Positions 31,760 to 48,083 of a DNA stretch of 64,000 bases are shown here, in pieces (position 1 is the first letter of the stretch; each line of letters starts with the position of its first letter). The stretch is from Spongospora subterranea f. sp. subterranea (lineage: Eukaryota > Endomyxa: Phytomyxea > Phytomyxea > Plasmodiophorida), in assembly GCA_049724395.1 (NCBI GenBank), contig JAUGWO010000038.1, forward strand, positions 1 through 64,000. Direction: 5' to 3'. The notes beneath the pieces are model-generated. The model saw nothing but the letters and a program-made list of their open reading frames with translations, ran no database searches and was not told the origin of the DNA. The translations under genes and the position numbers were made by a program.

Positions 31760-33275
31760 TCAATTCTCTTCTTCTGCGATTTTCTTGAGAATAGAATCAT
31801 TGAGTTGTCGTTCGGTAGGTGTCCTATATCCAATCTGTTGTTAGTACTATATCGTATACATCGATTTCATTGCTGACATCTCAATCTTTTGTTGAAGCTT
31901 TTTAGCTTCCAGTTGATGCATCTGCTCTTGCAATTCAGCCTGCAGGCGGCGCTTTTCAAGGTTAGCCTGATTTTCAAGCTTCTCTCTCTTTTCTCGGTCA
32001 ATGTTCGCCATAATAACTAGTTTATCTTTATACTCCATTTCTACCTGTTACAACCGCATTATCAGTGATTGTCGTTGCTTTCTATAGAAACCCACCTTCT
32101 TCATAGCCGCCTTCCGGTTGATCTTTTCCTCGATTTGCTGTAATAGCACTGAATGATCCCGATCAATCGCAATCTGCCTAGCTTCTGCTTCCTCGCGCTG
32201 CCTTTGGTCTTCAAGCTTCGCAATATGCTCTTGGTCACGCGCGATGCGTTCATCCTCAAGCTTCAGTTGTTCATTCCGTTGTAATCGAATTTGCTCATAT
32301 CCTGCATCGTTATGCTGCTGTTTGATATGCCGAAGCTCAATCACCCGCCGCCGCTCTAGTTCTTCTTTATCTTTTATATCGTTGTACAGCTGTTGTACCT
32401 CCTTGTTTTTTAATACTTCTTCCTGTGCCAATGCCTTCTTCGCAGCCCGCTCTTTATTGTTTTCACAGATAACTTGCCACTGATGCTTACGATTGCTGTT
32501 TTTCAAATATTGCCGCCTGAACCTTTTCATGTTCTAATTTTTTCTTTAGACTCTCACTCGCCCTTTGTTCCATTTCGTGGTGCTCCTTCTTTTGCTTGCG
32601 TCGACTTACTTCTCGCTGATGAATCTGCTCTAGGCGTGATTCTTTCAACATTTCCAACTTTTTGGTTTTTTCCTCAGCAATTGCTTTGTTCTGTTGCATA
32701 TATATCTCCAGGTTCTTTTTCTTTTCTGCCGCTTCACGCTGATGGGCTGCTTGTACACTCTCTTCGTGCTCCTGGTGCAAGCGCATCTGCTCTTGTAGAC
32801 TGGCGCGATATTGTTCTTTTGTTTCCTCTTGCGTCTTGTGTAAACGTTGGACACTTTTCTCGAATTGCTTCTGTTCAAACGCGATAATGGATCCCCAATT
32901 CGCCTGCTCTTTAGTCTTGGGTAATGCGACATCTTGATGACGTGTTTTTCGTATTTTATCTCCCCATTGTTCCCGAATTAGGTCCTCGGCAATCAAATGA
33001 TCGAAGTCGGTCGCCGTATCAGAATCAACATAACTCAAAACATTTGTTTCCATGCTTTTGCTCACAATCTTTGGTGAAGGACGATCCTGTTCAGTATTAT
33101 GGGTTTTGCTATCAGACTGTTTCAAGACCTCCCCAGGCTTGGGTTTGGTTTTTCGAGCAATTTTAGCCAACAGAGAATCATCTTGTTCGGCCTCAAAATA
33201 CAGGCGCGCTAGGCGACGACGTGCCTCATTGGTTAGATGGCGGCCTGAATAAAGCGACGACGCAAAACTTGGCAT
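31760..33275 (-). CDS. Flagellar-type coiled-coil protein (TPH/trichohyalin-plectin-like)
   Basis: Predicted 461-residue, almost entirely helical protein. Exon model: 33275-32523, 32479-32096, 32044-31860, 31823-31760, with introns of 43, 51 and 36 nt. The 36-nt intron has a perfect TACTAAC branch site. After a ~120-residue head comes a continuous Glu/Lys/Gln/Arg coiled coil containing WGSIIAFEQKQFEKSVQRLH, EQYRASLQEQM and EERRR-type heptads. The C-terminus is TPTERQLNDSILKKIAEEEN. This is the pattern of trichohyalin/plectin-homology proteins found in axonemes and basal bodies (CFAP/MNS1/trichoplein group). I cannot assign the exact orthologue. A flagellar role is inference, supported by DNAAF11 in the same window. 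The first intron (32522-32480) is the least certain. Confidence 0.65.
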
Positions 33276-33507
33276 CGGATATATTTGACACAATATCTTC
33301 GAAGAATCACATGCGAGCGTTTTCAAAATATCTTCCTAATTGTGATCATGAATCTGCTCCAGCAAAAATTGATGTATATAAAGTCAACGTTACAAACTCG
33401 AAATACAGCGTCATAGTTGAATGGTGTCCGTTGTCACTCTGTCTGGTCTTAGTGTATCATTAACTAAGTTTGGCTGACGCATTATTGCGTTTCTCGTTCC
33501 CGGAAAT

Positions 33508-34616
33508 ATGGGGGCTTTGACTCAACGGAAAGACAAATTGTTCCAGGAGCTGCCAGGTGTATTCGACCAGACGGTGATATTTAGAGATGCTGTCGCTAAG
33601 CAAAGCACGGCCAGAGGGGTTGCCCTTGGATCCTCGATCCTGAACAAATACTCTCCGTTCCCATTCGTAGACAGAGCTGTCGACATAGTCGGTGCTTAAC
33701 ATTTCATTACGATTGTTTTCCGGCTGATTTCTGTATTCAGATGCGACTATTGATCCAGAAAGAACAAATTTTGAGGAATCAAAGAGCAGCTTACATAGCC
33801 ATATCACAATATTCGGCTTATGCAATGTCTGATGAAGATCGAGAATCTTTCGATTTAGACATGACTAATTTTATCAAAAACTTTGATGAAAGTTTATCTT
33901 TGTTGAAATCGACAATCGCGTCATCTCCTAAAGAGTCACAAGATTGCAAAAAACATTGCGATCTGATCGTTTTATTTTTATACATGAGATTAAAGTCTTT
34001 CTCGCAAGAGGTGCAGGATATGAGAATCCATCGAACAAATCGACTAAAAAACATGCCTGGGAATGTCATGACGCATAAACGCATTGAAATGACATCTACT
34101 GTGCAATTTGCCAGATCAGCGCTGGAATTAGAAGATATTAAACCTGAAGATGACGTGATGTCGGCAGATCTTCAGCTAAGTTCTCAGCAAGTTGCCATTT
34201 TCGAACACGAGAACGCGTTACTACTATCAGAGCTCGATGCTGACATGGGCGCTATACGGCAGGCGGAAGCCAGGTATTGGTGTCATTGATGCTGTTGTTT
34301 GCGTGCGATGCTAATCAAACGCGAAGGCTTAATGAAATTGCTGAGTTATTCTCGCTTTTTTCAACAAAAGTGGTTGAACAGCAGCATCAAATTGAAAGCA
34401 TTTATGATAATATTGTACGTTTATCGCAACAATGAATTTCGTTCTTATTGCCGACTGAATACTCTCAAATAGGTTGTTGGAAAGTCCAACATGGATATGG
34501 CACTTGATCAGTTAAGGAAATATTTGAAACATGGCGCTAGTTTTCGGCTGAACATATTAGCAATTTTCGTCATCGCAGCGCTGTCACTTCTGTTCCTGGA
34601 TTGGTTTCAAGTTTGA
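33508..34616 (+). CDS. STX18: Syntaxin-18-like (Ufe1) ER t-SNARE
   Basis: Qa-SNARE of the ER for retrograde Golgi-to-ER fusion. Four exons: 33508-33687, 33741-34273, 34327-34414, 34473-34616, with introns of 53, 53 and 58 nt. The N-terminus contains VIFRDAVAKQ, as in syntaxin-18 (xxLFRxxV). The SNARE region follows: ALLLSELDADMGAIRQAEAR then LNEIAELFSLFSTKVVEQQH and QIESIYDNIV, with the zero-layer Gln in the LFSTKVVEQQ stretch. The protein ends in one transmembrane helix (LNILAIFVIAALSLLFLDWF) with almost no lumenal tail, as expected for a tail-anchored SNARE. The first ATG could lie a little further upstream. Divergent from the coiled-coil gene. Confidence 0.88.
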
Positions 34617-35616
34617 ATTGCCAAAATATATATATATACTCAGACCACCACCCCACGCTCGGTCGAACTTCTTATTCGTATTCCCTCGATCGAGCATCAT
34701 GGCAAAAACATGACTTACACTCTATATAATTAAAAAAATCGGATTTCATTGTTTCGATATCTAGACTCCACAAGGATTAGGTTGTATGTCAGAAAGGATT
34801 TGATTTTGGCATAATTATGTTTTGATCAAAATCGAACTTACTCGTTAATTGCAATTTATGCTTCAAAGGAAGAGAGCCAATTTCTAAAGCGCCTTTGCTT
34901 TTTTTCTCATCGCTGATGGAAGTCATCAAGTGGTTGTCGTCTTCAAATTAGCTGTCACAATACAGTATGATTCGCGATTTCTTTGGCCTTATTTTTCCAT
35001 ATGAATCAACTCAGTTTCAAATCTGTTGTTTGAAGGGATTCCCCTTGTTATTGAATACACACCTCGGACGCGAAAAAATGATTTTTGATTTGTTCCAATA
35101 GAGAAATTAGCCGTAGCGAAAATTTGGCAATCTTTCCACGTAGACCTTTTGAAGTACGCCGAATCTATAATGCTCAATGGGGTCCATTCGGCTTGCACGT
35201 GACACATCAAAAATGGATGTACATGGTGGACAGTATTGTTGACGACAAGTCTATTCGAATAGGTGATTTGGTAAAAGTTTTGCAGACCTTCCATAAAACA
35301 ACAGTAAGTGTTTTGGGATAAAACAGCCGCTGTCCCTGTTCTCACATCGTCAGGACCCGTGAGTTGATTCCGAAATCTATGGGACAGCATTGTAGGGTTT
35401 CACAGGACAACATCTCTACATTTCGACAAAATCAAAACAAATTTGCAGATTTGATCCTTGGACCAATCGTCTTGTTTCAAGAGTAAGTTCGGTCACTTAC
35501 GGTAAAGATAATTTTGTTCGACACTTGCTGAGTTGCGCACTTTATTGACTTGACTAATTCTCCGAAGATCATTGAATAATTTTAGTCAAATGGAGTTTCT
35601 GTAATCGCGAAAGATC
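34617..35616 (+). other. Intergenic region with an unassigned exon-like ORF at 35085-35321
   Basis: A plus-strand segment (about 35088-35310) reads LAIFPRRPFEVRRIYNAQWG and then DDKSIRIGDLVKVLQTFHKT. It is followed by a good GTAAGT donor and a ~50-nt intron ending CGTCAG. The IGDLVKV stretch faintly recalls small OB-fold ribosomal proteins (uS17m-like), but no start exon is clear. A possible 5' exon begins at ATG 34969. The rest (34617-34960) shows nothing. Confidence 0.3.
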
Positions 35617-37691
35617 ATGACGGATAATAATGCTGGATTGGACACCAGTATATTCACAGGACATAATTTTCGTATTGAGCAGTTTGTCTGCGCCCACAGC
35701 GAGCAGTTCGTTCTGGATCGGGCCCAGGGTTTATATCCATTACTGGAGAACACCAGGAGCCAGATCCACGCCTATCTCAAACAGATATTGGCTGAACACT
35801 ATCCAACATTCGTGGAGACGAGCAAAGGATACGCCACGCTAGAAAACGTGTTTAGCGATGTCCGCACACTGCTTGGAGAATATCGCGACAATGTAAGAAC
35901 TTTATCCTGCGTGGCAGTCCCGAATGACGCGATTGACGACAAACACGAAGTTGCTCCTGATAATTTCACCGAATTGGATCTGCAGCCAGTTATCAAACTG
36001 ATTGCTGATGGGTATCTTGAAAGTGCCGCGGAAACAATTTTTGCTGCAAGGCAGTTGCCTGTTTCGGCCAAAACGCTTATTGGGCTCGATGAAAGCGCCT
36101 GTGTGTTACGAGAAAGCGCGCTGAGGCGAATTCGGTTAGGCACAGTTTTCAATTTCTAGTTTACAGCTATATATAAATCAGAAACTTAGGTCTGGGGTTC
36201 CATACTCTGAACAAGTATCATTATGGATGCTTCTCCTCGAGTCCGGCGCCGTGGATGCGGCGTCATCGTCGTTTTTTGATCTTCAAACATCGAGGCAAGC
36301 GGAAATTTGCCGGTCCTACGGTTGTATTATTTTCATTTTAAATGATTGGGCTTCTAATATATTTTTGCAGCTGTTCCTTCTCTGTACGCACAGTTGTTGG
36401 GTGAGAGCCTTGCGGCCATCGAGTCCTCGCTTAGGTTGTTTCGGAGAGTTTTTTTAGGCAGGGTTCCTATATCTAAGTTCATTGTGTGGACCGCCATGCA
36501 GGTAATATCATCACCCTTTCAAGAATGTTGCTGATCAGTTTGCTCAGATCGAAAACGTCTCCTGTCTTGTCTGTAAAAATATATCATTATGCGATCTTTT
36601 CCTGAACCGGAACGCGTTTTGTGATCTGTTATCTGTGTTTGTTAAAATGAAGGAAGCAGGCTTGAATTTCGAATTCGCTTTCGAAAGCAAACATGAAGAA
36701 GCATTGCTTCAGAGTGTTGATTTAACGTTCACGAAGGAGATGCACTTGGTTTGTGAGCAAATTTCCATACAAACGTATTTATTGTAAAGATTTTGTACCA
36801 TAATCATTCACATAATGATTTATGTAGGTTCTTCCGAGATTGTAGGCGCCCAATCATTTGGGAAGGTTTCCAGGCTTCAGTTTCCGCTTCAGTCGTGTCT
36901 CTTTTATTGATCGATGCCGAGGTCAGGCCTGCAAGAATTGAGTTTATTTGGAAAATAACCATTTTTTTGCAGATTTATGCCAATCGGCGTTGACTTTTTC
37001 AAAAATCGATGGGTTTTCCTCACTATTTGCCGAACACCTTTCCACTTTCCTTCACCGGTTCGTTGCTGTCGTATCATCAATAGCTCGGGATTGCCCTTCT
37101 TTCAGTGCGGAACAAGGACTTGAATCATTAAGTGCAATTTTTTGCATCAAAAAGTTGATCGGGAATGGGTTGCTTCCTCTTGAAGATTTCGCTGAAATCT
37201 GCCTCGAGAATGTCGAAGCCGAGTTTGAAGGCCACCTGCAATTTTGCACATCATCGTTTGCAAGCTTTCGAGTTCGCGGAATCGTCGATTGGCCTCCATG
37301 TGATGTTGTTGAAAATTCGCATCATGTTCCATCTCGACCCATACATCGACTGATACGGGACCTTAAAAGTTATCGATCGGTTCTGCGCCAGGAATTCGAT
37401 GGTGATGTTTCAAGTCGAGCTATGAATCTTGTATTGTGTGAGACAATCAGGTTATTAGCTTGCAACGATTTCTGGAGACGATATGCGGTTGAAAGCATTT
37501 CTTCGTCCTGTTTTGCACAGATATCAATCGATGTGGAATATATGCAAATATCCTGTTTTGATTTGACAGAGTCCAGGTGCACAAATCAAACTATGGGACT
37601 TCTGAAACAAGTCCTTCACCAAGCTGAGCTAAGGGCACAGTGTCCTGAGGCTACTTCCACATCGGATGTCAGAAACAAAGATGCTGGCTGA
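35617..37691 (+). CDS. Exocyst Exo84-like (Vps51/Exo84 family) tethering subunit
   Basis: Probable subunit of a vesicle-tethering complex. Exon 1 (35617 to about 36130) encodes an N-terminal helical segment with NFRIEQFVCAHSEQFVLDRA, ILAEHYPTFVETSKGYATLE and DVRTLLGEYRDNV. The FVxTSxxxxTLE...LLxEY order resembles the N-terminus of Exo84/EXOC8. Later exons, in changing frames, carry SGAVDAASSSFFDLQTSRQ (about 36225-36310), KEAGLNFEFAFESKHEEALL (about 36650-36715) and a long final exon (about 36970-37691) with EFDGDVSSRAMNLVLCETIR. These are compatible with the cullin-like rod of Exo84. No PH domain is evident. Intron borders between 36130 and 36970 are unresolved. COG2 or another CATCHR subunit is the main alternative. 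Confidence 0.55.
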
Positions 37692-37766
37692 ATCAAGCCG
37701 TGTACCAAGTATTTTCCTATGCAGATATAGGAAAGGTTGCCTCAATTAATGTATTCTTGACTAAAT

Positions 37767-37870
37767 AATGCTGAAATGAATTAGCTTTTATCAAATTAGA
37801 CATATGTGTATCTGATAACTAAAATGCTGAAATGAATTAGCTTTTATCAAATTAGACATATGTGTATCTG
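37767..37870 (+). repeat. 48-bp direct duplication
   Basis: Identical 48-bp copies at 37767-37814 and 37823-37870 (AATGCTGAAATGAATTAGCT...) with an 8-bp spacer. They sit between the convergent 3' ends of the Exo84-like and UBE2D genes. Confidence 0.95.
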
Positions 37871-37903
37871 CACAAAGCAGTTGACCTATGACCAGCATAA
37901 ACA

Positions 37904-43617
<5,714 letters not shown>

Positions 43618-44420
43618 CTTTTAGAAAAGAACGAAACCGAGCCCAACTGGGTTTTTCCAAATACGCAAAATGGGAATGGGAAGAATGTTCAAAATTGGTT
43701 CATGGCAGAGTGCTATAAGCAATCCGTTATTGAACGACTGTCGAGCGTTTAACATACAAATAGATGTTGTTATCAGTTAAATACAATGCGCACCATCGCA
43801 AGGTTCGCAAAACTCTGTCAAAACTTCTTTCGTGGATTTCCGTACAAGTTGCTGGCTCGGTTTTTGCTGCCATCCGAGCTCAGGAATATTTTTGTCAACC
43901 AGTTTCAGTTGGTGATAGATTTCGGCTGAGTTTCTGGTCAGGTATTGGCTCAGAAAACCTGATCAATGGTCAATCGTCATGCCTAACGAATGTCAATACA
44001 CGATTGCGTTTGGCGATTGCAATTTGTCGTTTGGCGCCCAAGATGGGAATGCCCCCAATTTTTAAAATTGGCGCGATAGTCGGTTAATACCACATCGAGG
44101 GTGATCCCAACAGGAGGGGAAAAATGAGTATAAATTTTTGTCAGTAATTTTGCCCCTAGACCATCGTCCTTGATTCCTTTCACATTGCGTTTTTTCAACA
44201 AGCTACCCGACAATCGTTTAGTCCAAGCATAAAGGCGACAGTTTCTGCAACCATTGTTGAGTTTCCGAAACAGATCTACCTCGCACCTGTGCATCCTTGA
44301 CGGTTTACATACGACAATCTTCCACAGCAATGTGCGTTTTGTCGAGGAATCAAATGAACCTGAAAGTCCTTTTCTTCCTTAGCAGAGACGCCTCAAAATC
44401 CTCAAGGCGGGATAAAACCT
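43618..44420. other. Intergenic region, no gene assigned
   Basis: Contains overlapping frames 43764-44087 (plus) and 43983-44330 (minus). The minus frame (CRLYAWTKRLSGSLLKKRNV, then GLGAKLLTKIYTHFSPP) looks mildly coding but matches nothing I know. Possibly part of a decayed mobile element. Confidence 0.3.
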
Positions 44421-44580
44421 GGTTTTTCAGGCCACAAAACTGTTAAATGCGATGCATTTACCCTGTGCGATGGACCTTGTCACCAATTTTGAATGCGAGA
44501 AGATGTACGGCGCTATCTTGTTTATTGGTACTGTTGTACGAAATCCCAAGCAGAATGAATCCAAATAGATACATTTCACT
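44420..44580 (+). pseudogene. Relic copy of the last exon of the PHD gene
   Basis: The segment aligns with the last exon and 3' end of the PHD/ePHD gene at 47078-47235. Shared stretches include AAATGCG...TACCCTGYGC, GGTGTCC-like and CGGCGC, TCTYGTTTATT, GTACTG, AAGCAGAA, AAATCGAAAT-like and TTTCACTGTGTTGTT. Many substitutions and indels destroy the zinc-ligand frame. It lies just beyond the 3' end of Med8, about 2.6 kb from its parent and in the same orientation. Confidence 0.7.
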
Positions 44581-44611
44581 GTGTTGTTGATGATTTTGTA
44601 GAAAATTGGGG

Positions 44612-45272
44612 CTAACGGAGTAAATGTCCATGAAGATATGCAGCCACCAAATCCTGTCCAGCTTGGGGATCAGGTTTTGGTTTACTCAGTTGCGAGTCGG
44701 CAATGGAACTCTGTGGGAGCTTCAACATTCCACTCAATTCGGTGAGCGCTGCATCGAATTCCTGTATCCGGCTCTGTAGATCCTGACCTTGATCGTCCTC
44801 AAAGTGCAGGCCGTTCTGTAAAAGGTTTACATTCTGCTCGTCGATTTCCATGATCGGCTTCGCTCTGATAAGATTGCCCTATGTTGTTGAGTTCACGGGC
44901 CGGCGAACAGGACGAAAACAGCAACAATTACTGGATCGCAATTATCGACGGTTGGAATGAACAGAAACGCCGACGCCAGATCACGTTCGACATCGGACCG
45001 GAGCAGCTCCTGACTAATCGACTGTATTTGACTTGATATGAGGGTGAACTGGGATAATATTCTGGGCCTAAAACCTCGAATTAAAATCGCACACGAGAAA
45101 AAACTGGTGAATAAACGATCACCAAAAAAAAAGTGAACGTTTGCAGGAAATGAATGTTTTACCATTGGACATTCGGCGTCCTGGACTTGAGGTCGATCTT
45201 GCTAAGCGCCGACGACAGATCCCTGGCGTCGTTCCGAAGAGCCCTTAGATACGTATCCAATGGATTATCCAT
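44612..45272 (-). CDS. MED8: Mediator complex subunit 8
   Basis: Head-module subunit of Mediator, the coactivator linking transcription factors to RNA polymerase II. Three exons: 45272-45163, 45067-44932, 44878-44612. Introns are 95 and 53 nt, and all junctions keep frame. 170 residues. MDNPLDTYLRALRNDARDLS opens the helical N-terminus. The first junction creates WPRILSQFTLISSQIQSISQ, the conserved W-P-x-x-L...F..L..Q...L Med8 signature. GNLIRAKPIMEIDEQ corresponds to the LLRTKPxPEVE motif, followed by a Gln/Asp/Leu helix. The upstream frame is open to 45626 but without Med8-like content, so 45272 is chosen as start. Confidence 0.85.
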
Positions 45273-46436
45273 GACCGCTCGATCATTCGACTTCTCCAAC
45301 GATGATCCCCCGACGCCCTTTCGAACAATGGGAAAATTGCGCAACCAATCAAACAGAGGGCGTGATTCGTGTTGACCAACGAGATCATCACCATCATCAC
45401 GTTGAACACACAAGGGAGTTTGATTGGACGATGTGTGTGAACGACGCCATCCGATGATCGTGTGATGATCGGTCGCGTCCGACACAATCCGGGTGCAGGT
45501 GTGGACAGCGGGCTGTAAATTGTTTTCGTCGTCTGGGGAGATCCACGGGTCCGGTCCATCAATGCCCAAACCCTCAGTCTCCTGATATCGCCATGTAATA
45601 TCGGTATTGGTGTTAATGGGCAACATTCAGTATTGTTCGCATTATTGGCGGTTTCAATTGGTTTGATGTGTTTACTCGCATTCGCGCTGTGTTTCTTCTG
45701 TTTAGGGAATCAATTGGAATTGCCTCTAACGCAGTCTGTCCTGCCACTGAGATGGCGCTTTTTTGGCATCATGTTCAATGGCAGTATCGAGCTCGGGGAA
45801 GTCGAATGTGATGACGAAACCGCTCAGGAAAAGATTGAGGAAAATACGGCGGTTCCGTGCCTCATCGAACGCTGTTGGACCAAGAGTTGGGTTCGACACA
45901 GCAATAGAGAATGGCGAACGAAGCGGGACGCCGTGTCCTCCTGAAAGTTTGTTCTTTCGCGATATTGTCGACATTGTGCTCCGTATCTTCGATATTGCCT
46001 GAAAACAGGGGCAAAAAAAAAACGCCAAATCATTGCACGACAGAATACACAGGATTTAGCGAAGACAGGATATATATATGTATTGAGTCTGGCCTCGGCT
46101 TCCTTGAACAGCATCGTGTTGCTCTGGAACCGAAAACCCCCATTGATTTGCAAGGCGGCGTGTGTTTGCCCTAGATGGCAAATCTTTAAACTTACAGGAG
46201 ATTGTGAATGAGCACAACACCAGGGGTATTGGAGGTGCATTGCCCACTCACCAACACGATGTACCGATTGGTCTGTTTCTTGGACCAAATGGCGATTGGT
46301 GTCGTCCATGGGGTACCTCTGGGGTTTTCGCCTTCATTGTGACCAGACCTGGACGTGATGTCGTCGCCCCATATGTGTCGGTTGATCATGACAGAGACCG
46401 CAGTTTTCCACTTGAGGGTAACAGGAGGGGTCGCCC
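45273..46436. other. Intergenic region with unassigned coding-like stretches
   Basis: About 1.16 kb between divergent Med8 and the PHD gene. On the minus strand 45880-45740 reads DEARNRRIFLNLFLSGFVIT with a hydrophobic core, and 46446-46192 is a further open frame. On the plus strand 45633-45944 starts with a hydrophobic N-terminus (MFALLAVSIGLMCLLAFALC). I could not decide which strand is coding. Confidence 0.3.
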
Positions 46437-47216
46437 ATGGCGACAATGGCGATAGTAATGTGTGACGCGGCAGTGGCAGCGTTACAGGCGTTCTCGCGCG
46501 AAGATTGCTGCGACGTCTGCAGGGAATCGGATGGGGAGCTGGTCTACTGCGCCCAATGCGAAGGTGGATCTCAGATCTGAACCAGGTCCTGACCCGCCCT
46601 GGTCGTCCACTAATACGATGGCGCTACTATAGTTTGTGTCCACAGCGACTGCTATGGGGCGCCATTATCGATATCGATCCCGGAGGACGATTGGGTGTGC
46701 GACGGGTGCATATGGAACCAGGATCAATGTGTCCTGTGCCCAAGGAGGTCTGGCGCCATGAAGAGGACCACCGACTGGAGATGGGCCCATATCATCTGCT
46801 CGATTTGGGTGCCCGAAGTGTATTTCCGGTTCGCCGATCGCTGCGACGCCATCGATCTGATGCAGGTTCCACAGCACCGGTTTGCCAAGGTGCCTTGGGA
46901 CCAAACACGTATGTCGGTTCGAAGCTGATCCCAATCCGATTACAGGATTGCATGTATTGCCTGACCAGCGATGGCGCCAGTTTCGACTGCTCCGATCCGG
47001 TAGGATTTCCATAGATTATCATCATCGCGGGGGCGGGAATTCAACTTGTTTGTTTGTTTGTTGTCCTGGTCACAGAGCTGTCCAAATGCGTTTCACATAC
47101 CCTGCGCCATGGCCTTTGGTGTCCATTTCGAATACAAGAAGGTGAACGGCGCCCCCGATCTCGTTTATTCGTACTGCTGTAAGAGGTCCAAGCAGAAGGC
47201 GTTGAAATCGAAATAA
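46437..47216 (+). CDS. PHD / extended PHD zinc-finger protein
   Basis: Nuclear chromatin reader of the BRPF/JADE/AF10 PHD-ePHD type, reduced to little more than the reader module. Exon 1 (46437 to about 46571) carries CCDVCRESDGELVYCAQCE. After a ~70-nt intron, exon 2 gives CVHSDCYGAPL, IPEDDWVCDGC, then the ePHD part CVLCPRRSGAMKRT, WRWAHIICSIWVPEVYF. After another intron comes DCMYCLTSDGAS. After a third intron (about 47000-47079) it reads SCPNAFHIPCAMAFGVHFEY and YSYCCKRSKQK. The usual zinc ligands C4HC3 plus ePHD C/H are present. The third spacing is less standard. The borders of the small second intron (37 or 52 nt, about 46891-46943) are uncertain. A decayed copy of the last exon sits at 44.4 kb. 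Confidence 0.88.
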
Positions 47217-47224
47217 AAATAATT

Positions 47225-47698
47225 TTACTGTGTTGTCCATGGGAGATCGATCAAGTTCCTGATTGGCCCATTGGGATGTAGCGGACGGCGGTGCCCGAGG
47301 GAGATTAACGGGCGAAGGGATTCCTCATCATCCCGTTGTTTTCGTCGATTACGTTGAGCTGCTGGGTCGGTAACCTCACAGTGCCATCTCTGGCAAACTG
47401 TTTGATGACTTATATTGTATATTACAGTCCAGGTTATTCGTTCCTGACTGATCCGGAACTCAATTTTCAATGCCTTATTCACGACTTCATTCGTTATATC
47501 ATCACTAATTGCAGGGCTTACTTTGTTCAAAATCGTATTGATGATTTTATTGTTTGAAATTTGCCCGCGGTTACTGATTTCTTGAAAACCTGCGATGAGT
47601 TTCATGAATTCTTTCTGACTATTTTTATTATTCATCTGACCCGTGGACAACCTCTTCGTGCTGATGGAAGCAAAATCGTTAATGCTGAGCAGAACCAC
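47225..47698 (-). CDS. Unassigned 157-codon open frame in the inverted duplication
   Basis: Open frame whose 3' part overlaps the region just past the PHD gene. It is rich in Asn, Ile and Lys and shows no known domain. Because a mirrored, broken copy exists nearby, it may be mobile-element or pseudogene material. Confidence 0.3.
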   Translation of the reverse strand: MVLLSINDFASISTKRLSTGQMNNKNSQKEFMKLIAGFQEISNRGQISNNKIINTILNKVSPAISDDITNEVVNKALKIEFRISQERITWTVIYNISHQTVCQRWHCEVTDPAAQRNRRKQRDDEESLRPLISLGHRRPLHPNGPIRNLIDLPWTTQ

Positions 47699-48083
47699 AA
47701 CTAGCGTCGCTAGCTCGAATTATTGGATGTACTTTGCCTTCCCAGACTCGCCGCTTCCCTTTGTGGTAACTTCGAAGTATGCACATCTGCCCATTCATCC
47801 GATCAATCGATCTAGTGATGTTACTTGTGGTTCTGCTCAGCATCAGCGAGTTTGCTTCCTCAGCACGAAGAGGTTGTCCACGGGTCAGATGATAATAGTC
47901 CGAAAGAATTCATGAAACTCCTCGCAGGTTTAGTAAGCCCTGCAATTAGTGATGATATAACAATGAAGTCGTGAATAAGGCATTGGAAATTGAGTTTTCG
48001 GATCAGTCAGGAACGAATAACCTTTACTTTTATACACAATACAAATCATCAAACAGTTTGCCAGAGATGGCACTGTCAAATTC
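47380..48083. repeat. Inverted duplication of a short coding-like segment
   Basis: 47380-47704 and 47826-48083 are reverse complements, separated by ~120 bp. The right copy has lost ~75 bp internally. The left copy on the minus strand keeps an open frame (47698-47225) reading STKRLSTGQMNNKNSQKEFM and SPAISDDITNEVVNKALKIE. The right copy has a broken frame. The protein is not recognised. Confidence 0.85.

Noticed and set aside
33460-33825. Minus-strand gene overlapping the syntaxin-18 start
   Set aside because: The plus strand gives a clear spliced syntaxin-18 model. The antisense frame has no domain.
34989-35390. Minus-strand protein in the Exo84 5' flank
   Set aside because: The plus-strand frame (FPRRPFEVRRIYNAQWGPFG) looks more coding and has a good donor site. 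The minus frame lacks any domain.
35617-37691. COG2 subunit
   Set aside because: The N-terminal FVxTSxxxxTLE...LLxEY pattern fits Exo84 better, though the call stays tentative.
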